Positions 32,542 through 42,187 of a stretch of DNA of 64,000 nucleotides are shown piece by piece. Position numbers and translations under genes: made by a program. The notes under the pieces are model-generated. The model was not told the origin of the DNA. It ran no database searches and saw only the letters and a list, made by a program, of their open reading frames with translations. Source of the stretch: Bog-473 sp963717455 (GTDB lineage: Bacteria > Actinomycetota > Acidimicrobiia > Acidimicrobiales > RAAP-2); NCBI GenBank assembly GCA_963717455.1, contig OY970336.1, positions 2,604,001 through 2,668,000 of the forward strand, given 5' to 3'. The first letter of the stretch is position 1, and every line of letters begins with the position of its first letter.

Positions 32542-33450
32542 TCATGGGCGTCGCATGACGACGTATCTGGCGACGACGAGTTTACCGATGAGGGTGTAGC
32601 CCGTGGTCTTGGCGTGGATGTTGCCCTGGGAGCAAAACCAGGTCAGGGAGCAGACGGTGGCCACCGGGACCGGGATCGTCCCGTAGGGTCTGAGGCGGAC
32701 CGTCCGGGTCAGAGGGAGGTAGGCGCCCGTCGCAGCCGTGACGTCCACGAGCCTTCCGCCGACGGATGAATACGCCTTGGCCAGTGCGGGGTTGATCAGC
32801 GCCTTGAACGCGACCACCGAGAGCTTCGCCAGTGAGAGCCGCGAGGCGGTCGGCGGTTGTGACGGGTAGACGTAGGCCCCGAGGATCACGTCGGGGTAGG
32901 TGAGACCGATGAGCGGGACCCGTGGTCCCGCGCTGGCGCGCAGCGCCGCGGCCAAGGCGGTGACGTTCTTGGTGATGCCCGTGACAGCGGTCCCGACGCA
33001 GCTGATGGGATTCGCTTGTGCCGCGCACGCTGTGACGTCGTTGCCTCCGATGGATACCGTGATCAGGCCGATGTGCCCGCGGTGGGCGGCGAGGAACGCC
33101 TCGGCCGCCGCCGCCTGGGTCGTGGTTGGGTACAGCACGGCACCGGTGGTGTGCGGCAGGGGATCCGGGCAACCGACCGTGGCTACCAGGGAGGTGGTCG
33201 TCGCCCCGCCGCATCCGAAATTGACCAGCTTCAGGCGGGTCTTGTCGGCGACGTAGACGGTGTAGCCGGGCGTCGCTCCCAACCCAGGCTGGTACCCAAC
33301 GGAGTACGAATCGCCCAATGACACGTAGTAGGTCGGGGATTTCGAGGCCGCGGCCAGGGCCGTCATCGAAGGGCTGAGGATCCCCAGTGCGGCGCAGCCG
33401 AACGCCAAGAGCGCGCCGCCCGCCCTCGATCTCACTGTCCTGTGGCGCAC
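32542..33450 (-). CDS. secreted SGNH/GDSL hydrolase
   Basis: 302 aa from GTG 33450 (reads RHRTVRSRAGGALLAFGC), chosen because GAGGGAG precedes it; an upstream in-frame GTG at 33483 lacks a site. A signal peptide is followed by block I YYVSLGDSYSVGYQP (Ser nucleophile), block II NFGCGGATTTSL (Gly), block III TVSIGGNDVTAC (Asn) and a C-terminal His in HAKTTGYTLIGKLVVAR, though the usual DxxH spacing is loose. Likely an extracellular esterase or lipase. Co-directional with the DMT transporter. Confidence 0.87.
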   Translation of the reverse strand: MRHRTVRSRAGGALLAFGCAALGILSPSMTALAAASKSPTYYVSLGDSYSVGYQPGLGATPGYTVYVADKTRLKLVNFGCGGATTTSLVATVGCPDPLPHTTGAVLYPTTTQAAAAEAFLAAHRGHIGLITVSIGGNDVTACAAQANPISCVGTAVTGITKNVTALAAALRASAGPRVPLIGLTYPDVILGAYVYPSQPPTASRLSLAKLSVVAFKALINPALAKAYSSVGGRLVDVTAATGAYLPLTRTVRLRPYGTIPVPVATVCSLTWFCSQGNIHAKTTGYTLIGKLVVARYVVMRRP

Positions 33451-33564
33451 CCTTGACTCCCTCTTCGGTGGGCCTTGCGTCACATACTCGCACGGCCCCA
33501 GGGGCGTGGGGCATCTCCTCCCGTGTCGCCGCGACCCCGGCTGCGTCGGGTCGCCGTGCCGGGC

Positions 33565-34703
33565 TCAGCTCTCCATGCCGAACCAGCGCCGGCGCCTGCT
33601 CGCGCCGAACTCGACCTTGTTCGCCACCATGGCCTCAGATGCCTCGGTGTACGAGCCGAACGGCTTGGGTCCGGACAGGAAATTGGCGTCGAACCGCGCC
33701 AACTTGGAGCCGCCGAATTCGATGTAGCAGATCGCCAGCCCTCGGTAGGGCTCCGGTGGGGTCCCACCCCGGACCTGATGGATCAGCACGTCGGCCAGCG
33801 TGCGGGCCTCGCCCTCGGCGATGGCCCCCACCCGGGCACCGGTGCGCTCGTCACGTCGCCGATCGCGTAGACGTTCTCGAATCTCGTGGCGAACGTGTTG
33901 TGATCGACGGCGACCCACCCGTCCTCCGCCAGCGCTGACTCCTCGACCACCTGAGGAGCGCGGTGCACGGGAATTCCCAGGAAGAGGTCGTACGAAGCCG
34001 TTCGCTCGTCCGCCAGGGTGGAGAGCTTGGCCGACGGGTCCATGGAGATGACCTTCGACTCGGGCCACCAGCCGATGTCGCGCGCGGCGAGTGCGTCGGG
34101 GATGCCGGCGGAGGCCTCGGGGGAGATGGGAATCGGTGTCGACATCGGGCTGATCACCTTGATGCTGCTGACCGAGCGGCGACCTCGGTGCTCAAGATAG
34201 TCGTGCAGCATCAGGGCGGTCTCGAACGGTGCGGCCGGGCACTTGAAGAAGTTCCCGAGCACGCCGATGATGACATCGCCTCCCTCGAACTCGGGCAGCA
34301 CGGCGCCGACACGCTCTGCGCCGGCCTCCGAGTAGTACTCCGTGCCCTCCTCGACCATCCCCGGTGTCGCGGCGGGATCGAGGTCCGCCCCCAGGGCGAT
34401 CACGAGGATGTCGGGGTCGTACTGCGCCTGGTCGGTCGTCACGCGGCGATGCTCCGGATCGATGCTGACGGCTCGCTCCTGCACGAACCGGACACTCGGC
34501 TTGCTCAACCTTGTGTAGGGGAGACGGACCGTGGCAGGGTCGACCCTTCCGAACAGGACGTCGAGCTTGGAGTAACCGAACACGAACGCGTCGCTACGGT
34601 CGACGATCGTCACCTCGACGTCGTCTGGGACTTCCTCTGACAACCGCGTGGCGAGCTCCAAACCGGCGAAGCCGGCACCAAGGATCAGGACGCTGCTCTT
34701 CAT
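33565..34703 (-). pseudogene. sulfide:quinone reductase-like FAD/NAD(P) oxidoreductase, frameshifted
   Basis: From ATG 34703 (MKSSVLILGAGFAGLELATRL) the frame has a Rossmann GxGxxG, then FAFGYSKLDVLFG-like sequence and a Cys in NFFKCPAAPFETALMLHDYL, a conserved position of SQR/flavocytochrome c flavoproteins. The FAD-binding end ENVYAIGDVTSAPVP is followed near 33840 by a frame change. The C-terminal part resumes in another frame with RVGAIAEGEARTLADVLIHQVRG and ends AMVANKVEFGASRRRRWFGMES at 33565. Together ~380 residues of normal family length. One-base shift: probably a sequencing indel or a recent mutation. Confidence 0.82.
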
Positions 34704-34902
34704 CGGATCTCCGTTCCGCGGAGAGCCGCCCGAAGCGATCCTCCGTCTCCTCGCTCGTGTCGTCGGGCTCAACGTATCCCCAATGAGGCGCTCGGCGCCC
34801 TGACTTCGTTGTCCCGCCGCGGCTTGGCTGACCCCGGGGTTGTCTGAATGATTCAGTCCACGCGGAAAGCCTCAGTCCGCACAGAATGCGTTCTGCCGCC
34901 GG

Positions 34903-36339
34903 CTATCCGCCGTCGCCGCCGTCGCCTGCGCCGTGGTGCGGGCCGTGGTGCACCGCTGCTGGTTGGGGCGGGACAGTGGTGGTCGTGGAGGTGGTGGTGG
35001 TCGTCGTCGTCGGAACCGCTGCCCCGGTCGGTTGCAGGGTGTTGACGACGTCCTGGTACTGAGCCGGCGTGATGCCACCGCCGGCCAGGAGCACCTGGGC
35101 GAGCGAGAGGGCGTTCCCCGCCGCCGCCGCGCGTGCCGTCCCCGGGTGCTGGGAGGCCGTCGCGCCCAGGGCGCCCGCAAGTGCCCGGTCGCCCGGCGGG
35201 CCTGCGCCGGCGAGCGAGGCGGCGAGTGCCCTGATGGCCTTGGCCTCCGGGTCCGTGTGCGTCACGAGGTGTGAGGTCGCTGCGGCAGTCGGTCCCGTGG
35301 GCTGGTTGCCGCCCGTCAACAGCAGGAAGAGGGTCGCCATCAGGGCCGCCGCCGTGGCGGCGGCGGCCCATACCACTCGCCGCCGGCGTACGCGGGTGGG
35401 GGACGGAACCGGTCGGTGAGGACGAGGCCCTTCGGGCGGTCTCGTCGGGCCGCGAACGGTCGCCGGTTCAGCGACTGGCAGTGGCAGGGTCACGGCCGGC
35501 CGGGGTGCCATGGGCTGCGTCGTGGCCAGCGGTGCCGCGACGGCCGTCGGACGGGGAGGGCGCAGGGCCTGCAGCATCTCCACCGCTGACCCGAACCGCT
35601 CGTTCGGCTCGGTCGCCAGCGCTCGACGGGCGATGTCGCGGAGCGTGGGAGGTAGCTCCTCCGTCGGGATGGCACCGGGAGCGGATCGCCGTCCCGTGAG
35701 TGCCTCCACCATGACGGCGCCGACCGAGTAGAGATCGGACTGTGCCGTCGCCGGGTGGCCCGATCTCCGTTCGGGCGCGAGATAGCCGGGCGTGCCCAGG
35801 ACGACCCCGGTCAACGTCATGTCCTCGGTCATCCCCTCCGCCCCGGTCCGGATGTCGACGCTCTTGGCAATCCCGAAGTCGGTGATCTTTGTGTGGCCGT
35901 CCTCCTGCAGGAGGATGTTGTTGGGTTTGACGTCGCGATGCAGGACGCCGAACTTGTGGGCGGCCGCCAGTGCGGAGAGCGCTTCGGTGATGACGAGCAT
36001 GACTCTCGACGTCGCCAGCGGCCCGCGGGCGATCTCGTCGCGCAGCGTGGTCCCCGGCAGTCGTTCCATGACGAGGTAGGACAGCGCGTCGTCCTCGCCG
36101 TAGTCCAGGACTGCCACGATGTTGGGATGGATGAGCCGCGCCGCGAGGCGGGCCTCCTGCTGGAACCGCTTGCGCATGCCGGGCAGGGCCTCGGTCGCCG
36201 GGCGGAGGATCTTCACGGCGACCGGTCGCTCCAGGCGATCGTCGAAGGCGTCGAAGACGCGGGCCATGCCGCCTTCGCCGAGCAGGCCACAGATGCGGTA
36301 GCGGCTCCCGACGGTCCCTGTCGCAGACTGCAACTCCAC
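34903..36339 (-). CDS. membrane Ser/Thr protein kinase (PknB-like)
   Basis: 478 aa from GTG 36339 (reads ELQSATGTVGSRYRI); a longer frame to 36447 adds an Arg/Pro/Ala-rich stretch without a clear start. Kinase landmarks: glycine loop LLGEGGMARVFDAFD, Lys in PVAVKILRP, catalytic loop VLHRDVKPNNILL, DFGIAKS, activation segment ending GTPGYLAPERRSG, and SDLYSVGAVMVEALTGR. A Pro-rich linker precedes a transmembrane helix (VVWAAAATAAALMATLFLLLTGG). The outside tail of ~110 residues is Ala/Thr/His-rich and ends HHGPHHGAGDGGDGG; PASTA domains are absent. A signalling kinase with an unusual extracellular tail. Confidence 0.9.
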   Translation of the reverse strand: MELQSATGTVGSRYRICGLLGEGGMARVFDAFDDRLERPVAVKILRPATEALPGMRKRFQQEARLAARLIHPNIVAVLDYGEDDALSYLVMERLPGTTLRDEIARGPLATSRVMLVITEALSALAAAHKFGVLHRDVKPNNILLQEDGHTKITDFGIAKSVDIRTGAEGMTEDMTLTGVVLGTPGYLAPERRSGHPATAQSDLYSVGAVMVEALTGRRSAPGAIPTEELPPTLRDIARRALATEPNERFGSAVEMLQALRPPRPTAVAAPLATTQPMAPRPAVTLPLPVAEPATVRGPTRPPEGPRPHRPVPSPTRVRRRRVVWAAAATAAALMATLFLLLTGGNQPTGPTAAATSHLVTHTDPEAKAIRALAASLAGAGPPGDRALAGALGATASQHPGTARAAAAGNALSLAQVLLAGGGITPAQYQDVVNTLQPTGAAVPTTTTTTTSTTTTVPPQPAAVHHGPHHGAGDGGDGG

Positions 36340-36488
36340 CCGTGTTGTGTACCCCTGGCCCGGAGCCGGTAGTCGTGGTGCAGGCCTGGGTGCTGCGGAT
36401 CGTCGTGCCGCCGCGGCTCGGCGGCGCGCCGGCATTCGCAAGAGCACCCCATGGGGGTTGCGAGAGAGCCGGGGGCCGCGGTGTCCCG

Positions 36489-37428
36489 TCAGCCCGCGAG
36501 GGCCGCCATCTCGCCCATGAGGGTCAACGCGTCGCTGGGCACCTCGGCGCCGAAGTCGCGGTAGAGGGCGTGGACGTTGGCCACGAGCCGTTCCGGCTCA
36601 CCCCACCCCGAATAGGGGCCGAGCTCGATGTCTCGCGCCGCTTCCATGGGTGTCATGCCACCGTCGAAGCGGACCCGCGCCTCGCGGGTGAGGAACTCGA
36701 AGTACACCTTCAGGTCCGCGACCGCACCAGGCGTCGCCAGGGGGCCGTGCCCGGGCACGACCACCATCGGTTCCAGGGCGAGGATGCGGTCGCACGCCGC
36801 GACCCAGTTGGCCACCGGACCCGCCCACACGATGGGGTGGCCACCATGGAAGAGGATGTCCCCGGTGAAGACGATGCCGTCGGTCGGGAGGTGCACGATG
36901 GCGTCGCCTGCGGTGTGGGCCGGGCCCACCTCCACCAGTGACACCCGCCGGTCGCCGAGACGCAGGTCGAGCCGACCTTCGAATGTGCGCGACGGCAGCG
37001 TGAGTGGCACGTCGTCGAAGTCGAACGGGGCAAAGATGCGCGCCAGGAACTCACCCGCCTGACCGAGCGACGGTGCCGGCGCGCATCATGGCGGCCATGA
37101 TGGACGGCGGGAGCTGGCCCATTTCCTCGGCGCAGCGGACGGTCGAGAGGATCTCCGAGCCGGCCACCAGCGCGTTGCCGTAACAGTGGTCGCCGTTGGC
37201 GTGCGTGTTGACCACCGTGCCGATGTGCTGGGCGGCCGGCGTGACCCGGCGCATCGCGGCGAGCATCTCGGCGGTGAGGCGCAGGTCGAAGAGCGTGTCG
37301 ACGAGCAGGGACGTGCCACCACCCGTCACGAGGCCGGCATTCGACCAGCCCCAGCCGCCGTCGGGCTGCAAGTAGGCCCAGACCCCGTCGGCCACCTCGT
37401 GCAGGCCCTTCTCGTATGACGTCTGCAC
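36489..37428 (-). pseudogene. metallo-beta-lactamase-fold hydrolase, frameshifted
   Basis: From GTG 37428 (reads QTSYEKGLHEVADGVWAYLQPDGGWGWSNAGL) the frame contains the metal motif VVNTHANGDHCYGNALV (HxHxDH variant THANGDH) and runs to MRAGTVARSGG, with a stop at 37051. The second half continues in another frame from about 37070 (PSLGQAGEFLARIFAPFDFDDVPLTLPSRTF), with VGPAHTAGDAIVHLPTDGIVFTGDILFHGGHP (third His and bridging Asp) and VVPGHGPLATPGAVADLKVYFEFL (last His). The joined protein (~310 aa) is normal for the family. A single-base frame change separates two conserved halves. Confidence 0.82.
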
Positions 37429-37601
37429 GGGCGTCAGCGTATGAGGTCGTCAGCGGCGACGCGTTCCATTGTGAAGACTTGATGAACTCGCCCTCTCAGC
37501 TGCGCAGATGCAAGAGGCGTGTGATATGTACCTGACGAATCTCGTTGGCCCGGGCATGCACGAGGTGGCAGCTCGACGAGATCTCAGAGGGAGACGTCAC
37601 C

Positions 37602-39026
37602 ATGAAAGAACGCAGCCCAGCCGAGGTCGTCCGGCTCGTCAAGGACGAGGGGATCGAGGTGGTGGACCTCCGGTTCTGTGATCTCCCCGGACTGATGCAG
37701 CACTTCTCTCTCCCCGCACACACGCTGACGGAGGAGATGTTCACCGAAGGAAATGGCTTCGACGGCTCGTCCATCCGCGGCTTCCAGCAGATCCACGAGT
37801 CCGACATGATCCTGCTGCCCGATCCCTCGACGGCGGTCGTGGACCCCTTCCGCCAGCACAAGACGCTCAACCTGAACTGCTTCGTGCACGACCCGCTCAC
37901 GCTCGAGCCCTACAGCCGGGACCCGCGCTACGTCGCCAAGAAGGCGGAGGAGTACGTCAAGACGACCGGGGTGGCCGACACCTCATACTTCGGGCCCGAG
38001 GCGGAGTTCTTCGTCTTCGACGACGTGCGCTTCTCGCAGGACCAGCACTCCGCCTTCTACCAAGTCGACTCGATCGAGGGCATCTGGAACTCCGGGCGTG
38101 AGGAAGGCCCGAACCTCGGCTACAAGCCGCGCTACAAGGAGGGCTACTTCCCAGTCCCACCGATGGACCACTTCCAGGACTTGCGCTCGGAGATGATCCT
38201 GACGATGGAGAAGGTCGGGATCGAGATCGAGGTGCAGCACCACGAGGTCGGCACCGCCGGCCAGGCCGAGATCGACATGCGTTTCGACACGCTTTTGCGG
38301 ATGGCCGACAAGCTGATGCTCTACAAGTACGTGGTCAAGAGCGTCGCCGACGCGGCGGGCCTCACGGCGACCTTCATGCCGAAGCCGCTCTACGACGACA
38401 ACGGGTCGGGCATGCATGTCCATTCGTCGCTGTGGAACGGCAGCGAGCCCCTGTTCCACCAGGAGGGCACCTACGCCGGGCTGTCGGACATCGGCCGCTG
38501 GTACATCGGGGGCATCATCAAGCACGCCCGGTCGGTGCTCGCCTTCGCTGCGCCCACGACGAACTCGTACAAGCGTCTCGTCCCAGGGTTCGAGGCGCCG
38601 GTCAACCTCGTCTACTCCCAGCGGAACCGCTCGGCGGCCTGCCGCATCCCCGTCTACTCGCCCAGCCCCAAGGCGAAGCGGGTCGAGTTCCGCTGCCCCG
38701 ACCCCGCCTGCAACCCGTACCTCGCCTTCTCGGCCATCCTGATGGCGGGGCTCGACGGGGTGGCCAATCACATCGAACCGCCGCCGCCGGTCGACGAGGA
38801 CCTCTTCGACATGCCGGCCGACCAGCTGGCCAAGATCGGCCAGGTGCCTTCGTCCCTCGAGGAGGCGATGGACGCGCTCGAGGCCGACCAGGACTACCTC
38901 TTGGCGGGCGGTGTCTTCACCCCCGACCTGATCGAAACCTGGGTCGACTACAAGCGCACCCGCGAGGTCGACGCCGTGCGGCTCCGGCCGCACCCATGGG
39001 AGTTCATGCTCTACTACGACATCTAG
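37602..39026 (+). CDS. glnA: type I glutamine synthetase
   Basis: 474 aa. ATG 37602 with AGAGGGAGA eight bases upstream; an earlier in-frame start lacks a site. N-terminal beta-grasp with VDLRFCDLPGLMQHFS; metal and substrate motifs FDGSSIRGFQ, FGPEAEFFVFD, GTAGQAEIDMRFDTLL, GSGMHVHSSLW and VPGFEAPVNLVYSQRNRSAACRIPV; C-terminus HPWEFMLYYDI. It catalyses ATP-dependent amidation of glutamate as a dodecamer, the main ammonia-assimilating step. The segment that normally carries the adenylylated Tyr (DLYxLP) reads VDEDLFDMPADQ, so Tyr is replaced by Phe and covalent GlnE control appears absent. Single gene; no regulator alongside. Confidence 0.97.
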   Translation: MKERSPAEVVRLVKDEGIEVVDLRFCDLPGLMQHFSLPAHTLTEEMFTEGNGFDGSSIRGFQQIHESDMILLPDPSTAVVDPFRQHKTLNLNCFVHDPLTLEPYSRDPRYVAKKAEEYVKTTGVADTSYFGPEAEFFVFDDVRFSQDQHSAFYQVDSIEGIWNSGREEGPNLGYKPRYKEGYFPVPPMDHFQDLRSEMILTMEKVGIEIEVQHHEVGTAGQAEIDMRFDTLLRMADKLMLYKYVVKSVADAAGLTATFMPKPLYDDNGSGMHVHSSLWNGSEPLFHQEGTYAGLSDIGRWYIGGIIKHARSVLAFAAPTTNSYKRLVPGFEAPVNLVYSQRNRSAACRIPVYSPSPKAKRVEFRCPDPACNPYLAFSAILMAGLDGVANHIEPPPPVDEDLFDMPADQLAKIGQVPSSLEEAMDALEADQDYLLAGGVFTPDLIETWVDYKRTREVDAVRLRPHPWEFMLYYDI

Positions 39027-39069
39027 GAGGTCGCGCTGAGCGGACGGTTTGGTGCCGGCCTTGCCCGGC

Positions 39070-40602
39070 TCAGTACACCCAGACGGTCGTCCCGATCGGG
39101 TCGATGTTGTTGGCCCAGATCCAGTCGATCGCTTCGTTGCTGACCCGGACGCAGCCGTGGGAGACCGGGGTGGGGGGTACGGACGAGTCACCGTGGATGG
39201 CATAGCCGCCGGTGAAGAACCTCGGCCGCCACAGGGCACCGAGCGAATCGACGTCGAGCCCGTCGATCACCCGGTACGTGTGGAACAGCCCGGTCGGGGT
39301 GATGGCGACCGAGGTGACACCTTCCGAGGTGTAGGTGTAGCCGCCGCCGGTGGAGGTGTTCAGTATCCACTGCAGGTGGCCGTTGTTCACGACCATGACG
39401 AGGTCGTTGGCCAGATTGACCTCAATCACATAGCCCGAGGTGCTGCGCGGCTGGGGGACCACCCCCGCCTCGAGCGCGGCCCACGTCGACGGCCCGACCA
39501 CCCCGTCGCGTGGGAGGTTGGCCGCCTTCTGGAGCGCCCACACGGCCTGCTCGGTGCTGTCGTCGAAGGAACCGCCCGTGGTGTCGACCCAATAACCGAG
39601 CGCGTACAGCTGCTGCTGCAGCATGGCGACCGCGGGGCCACTCGCACCCGGATTGAGGGTGGGGGGCAGCGGTGGGGGAGAGGTCGGCAGGAGCCAGTAC
39701 CCGTTCCCGTCGGGCGTGGCGGCGATGGCTCGGATGGGGTTGGCGTTCGGCTGCCCGCCCATGGAGCCGAGGAAGGGGGCGCCGAAGTTGAAGACACCGC
39801 CGTCGGCTGCGGTCATCCAGTAGCCACCAGTGCCGGCCGCCATGCCGACGATCTTGGCGTTCAGCGGCGTGCCGCCCATGGAGCCCAGGAACGGTGCCGT
39901 CCCGTAGCTGAAGATGCCGCCGTCGGCGGCGGCGAGCCAGTAGCCGGTCCCGCCCGGGGCGGCCGCCATCCCCACGACGGGCTGGTTGAGGTGGATGGAG
40001 CCGGTCGAACCGTAGAAGACGGCGTCGCCGTAGGCGAAGATGCCGCCGTCGGAGGCGACGAGCCAGTAGCCGCCCCCGTCGGGTGTCGCCGCCATGCCCA
40101 CGATCGGCTTGTTGAGCGGCAGGCTGCCGGCCGAGCCGTGGAAGACCGCGTCGCCGTAGGAGAAGACCCCGCCGTCGGAGGCGACGAGCCAGTAGCCGCC
40201 CCCGTCGGGTGTCGCCGCCATACCCACGATCGGCTTGTTGAGCGGCAGGCTGCCGGCCGAGCCGTGGAAGACCGCGTCGCCGTAGGAGAAGATGCCGCCG
40301 TCGGAGGCGACGATCCAGTAGCCGTTGCCGGTCGACGTCGCCGCCATTCCGACGGCGGGGGCGTTCAGCGTCAGCCCGCCGGCAGGGCCGAAGTTCCCGG
40401 CGCTCCCGAAGTTGACCGGCTCGGCCGGGTTGTCGGGATACGCCGCCGACGCCGTGCCCGGGGCCACGACGAGGAGGCCGGGGAGGAGCACCGTGAGCCC
40501 CACGAGCACCGAGAGCAGGTGGCGGTGGCGACGGCGCTCTCGCTGGACGTGCTCCCCGCCGGTGGTGGCGGGTCCTCGTGACGCAGTGTGGTCGGCCGGC
40601 AT
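39070..40602 (-). CDS. L,D-transpeptidase with YWLV repeats and peptidoglycan-binding domain
   Basis: 510 aa from ATG 40602 (AAGGAG five bases before). Signal peptide HLLSVLVGLTVLLPGLLVVAPGTASA; about six 42-residue repeats (GYWLVASDGGVFSYGDAVFHGSAG...); then a PG_binding_1 domain (GPAVAMLQQQLYALGYWVD...QKAANLPRDGVVGPSTWAAL); and a C-terminal YkuD domain with IHGDSSVPPTPVSHGCVRVSNEAIDWI, the catalytic Cys in HGCVR. It forms 3-3 cross-links in peptidoglycan or attaches proteins to it, outside the membrane. Two adjacent repeats (40027-40152 and 40153-40278) differ at only four of 126 bases, so the array has recently expanded or converted. Confidence 0.93.
   Translation of the reverse strand: MPADHTASRGPATTGGEHVQRERRRHRHLLSVLVGLTVLLPGLLVVAPGTASAAYPDNPAEPVNFGSAGNFGPAGGLTLNAPAVGMAATSTGNGYWIVASDGGIFSYGDAVFHGSAGSLPLNKPIVGMAATPDGGGYWLVASDGGVFSYGDAVFHGSAGSLPLNKPIVGMAATPDGGGYWLVASDGGIFAYGDAVFYGSTGSIHLNQPVVGMAAAPGGTGYWLAAADGGIFSYGTAPFLGSMGGTPLNAKIVGMAAGTGGYWMTAADGGVFNFGAPFLGSMGGQPNANPIRAIAATPDGNGYWLLPTSPPPLPPTLNPGASGPAVAMLQQQLYALGYWVDTTGGSFDDSTEQAVWALQKAANLPRDGVVGPSTWAALEAGVVPQPRSTSGYVIEVNLANDLVMVVNNGHLQWILNTSTGGGYTYTSEGVTSVAITPTGLFHTYRVIDGLDVDSLGALWRPRFFTGGYAIHGDSSVPPTPVSHGCVRVSNEAIDWIWANNIDPIGTTVWVY
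40027..40278 (-). repeat. two near-identical 126-bp coding repeats
   Basis: Units 40027-40152 and 40153-40278 differ by four bases. Each encodes one 42-residue YWLVASDGG unit of the transpeptidase. The other units of the array are much more diverged. Confidence 0.85.
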
Positions 40603-40611
40603 CTGTGCTCC

Positions 40612-41588
40612 TTAGGGTCGGCTCCGGGCGTGTGCCAAGACGTCGGGGTTCACCACGTTGATCGGGGTGCCGCCTGCGTAGGCATCGACCTGGTCGAAGA
40701 TGTCGCTGAACTGTACATCCCACTCCTCCCGGGTCACATACCCGATGTGGGGCGTGCAGACCACGTTGTCCATGCTCAGCAGCGGGTCCGCCCGATCGAG
40801 GAGCGGCTCGGTCTCGTAGACGTCGAGGGCGGCCCTGCCCGGGCGGCCGGCCCGCAGTGCGGCGACCAGAGCCTCCGGCTCGATGAGCCCGGCCCGGCTG
40901 GTGTTCACGAGGAGCGAGTCGGGGCCCATGGTCGCCAGATCGGGCGCCGTCACGATCCCCCTGGTGGCGGGCACGAGCCGCAGGTGCAGCGAGAGCACGT
41001 CGCTGCCCGAGAAGAGCTCGGCGCGGTCCCGTGCCGGGGTGACGCCGTCCGCTCGGGCCCGCTCGAGCGACTCGGGACGGGACCATCCCGAACGCCCGGC
41101 CGTATGTGGCGACGACGGCGCCGATGCGGCCGTAGCCGTAGATCCCCAGGGTCTTTCCCCGCAGTGTCTGCCCCACGCCGGCCTGCCAGAGCCCGGCGCG
41201 CAAGGACGCCACCTGCTGGGGGCAGCTGGCGCACGGCCGCGAGCACCAGCACCCAGGTGAGCTCGGCGGCGGCATAGGACGGGGTGCCGGCGTGCTGGTC
41301 GGAGCTCACGACGATGCCGAGGGACGTGCAGGCGTCGACGTCGATGTGGGGGTACACGCTGCGCTGGCTGATCAGGCGCAGCCGCGGCAGCCGTTCGAGG
41401 AGTGCGGCGCGCACCTCCGTGCGCTCGCGGATCAGGACCAGGGCCTCGGTCGCTCGGAGTCGGTGCGCCAGCACGTCGGTCTCCTCGACGTGATCGGTGA
41501 AGACCGTCACGTCGTGGCCGGCCAGCTTCTCGAAGCACGGGAGGGTGCGGAGCGTGTCGAACCAGTCATCGAGGATGGTGACCCGCAT
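40612..41588 (-). pseudogene. D-2-hydroxyacid dehydrogenase, two frameshifts
   Basis: From ATG 41588 (MRVTILDDWFDTLRTL; GAGGAGGAAGG site) the N-terminal catalytic part runs to YAAAELTWVLVLAAVRQLP. Near 41230 the frame must change to give QQVASLRAGLWQAGVGQTLRGKTLGIYGYGRIGAVVATYGRAFGM (GxGxxG NAD motif). Near 41085 it changes again to RPESLERARADGV. The rest holds the catalytic Arg (LLVNTSRAGLIE), Glu (ALDVYETEPLLD) and His (VCTPHIGYVT). Joined, it is a full-length (~325 aa) NAD-dependent reductase/dehydrogenase. Two single-base shifts in a well-conserved protein look like sequencing errors or recent loss. Confidence 0.83.
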
Positions 41589-41646
41589 CGACCCTTCCTC
41601 CTCCACGTTTGTGTCTGCGACTGAGTCCCTGTCCGTGTCGCCGCCC

Positions 41647-42135
41647 TCAGTCGGGGCGCTCCCAACGGACGACGTCGTCGAGCTCTCCGCTCTCGACGTC
41701 GTAGATGAGGCCGGCGATCATCCGCAGCCGAGAGAGGTACGGCGTGCGGGCCAGCAGGTCCACGTCCTCGCGCAGAGCGGCCGCATGGTCGTCGATGGGG
41801 AAGAAACCGAGATCGGCCCCGGTCATGTCGCGCAGCTCCTGGTCGGTCACGCCCGCCAGGCCGCACTTGGTGTGCTGCATCACCACGGCGGTGTCCACCC
41901 CGAGCACGCCGCTCGACAGGGCCAGGCTGCGCAGCACGTCGGCCGTGACCCGGCCGCCGGCGTTGCGGATCACGTGGGCCTCCCCGAGATGGAGCCCGAG
42001 CACGGCAAAGACGTCGATACGGGCGTCCATGCAGGTGACGACCGCGAGGTGGCGCCCGGGGCGCGGGTCGGCGACGTTGGCCCGCGCGGCGGCGTAGCCC
42101 TGGTTGGCGGTGAGGAGGTCCGAGATCTGGGTCAT
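41647..42135 (-). CDS. beta-class carbonic anhydrase
   Basis: 162 aa, ATG 42135. Zinc-site motifs: VVTCMDARIDVFAVLGL (Cys and the Asp-Arg dyad), RNAGGRVTADVLRSLALSSGVLG and VMQHTKCGL (HxxC). The short length and the sequence LGFFPIDDHAAALREDVDLLARTPYL match the mycobacterial Rv1284-type beta carbonic anhydrases. It interconverts CO2 and bicarbonate in the cytosol. It lies between the hydroxyacid dehydrogenase and the CoA-transferase on the same strand, about 50 bp from each. Confidence 0.93.
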   Translation of the reverse strand: MTQISDLLTANQGYAAARANVADPRPGRHLAVVTCMDARIDVFAVLGLHLGEAHVIRNAGGRVTADVLRSLALSSGVLGVDTAVVMQHTKCGLAGVTDQELRDMTGADLGFFPIDDHAAALREDVDLLARTPYLSRLRMIAGLIYDVESGELDDVVRWERPD

Positions 42136-42187
42136 TGGGTCGATGGGCCGCACGAAACGTAACAGCACCGGCGGGTGCCGGACCGAG

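Noticed and set aside
39049..41275. Long frames of 500-600 codons on both strands opposite the transpeptidase and hydroxyacid dehydrogenase genes
   Set aside because: They are shadows of high-GC coding DNA: Arg/Pro/Gly-rich, no family motifs, and fully overlapped by well-supported genes.
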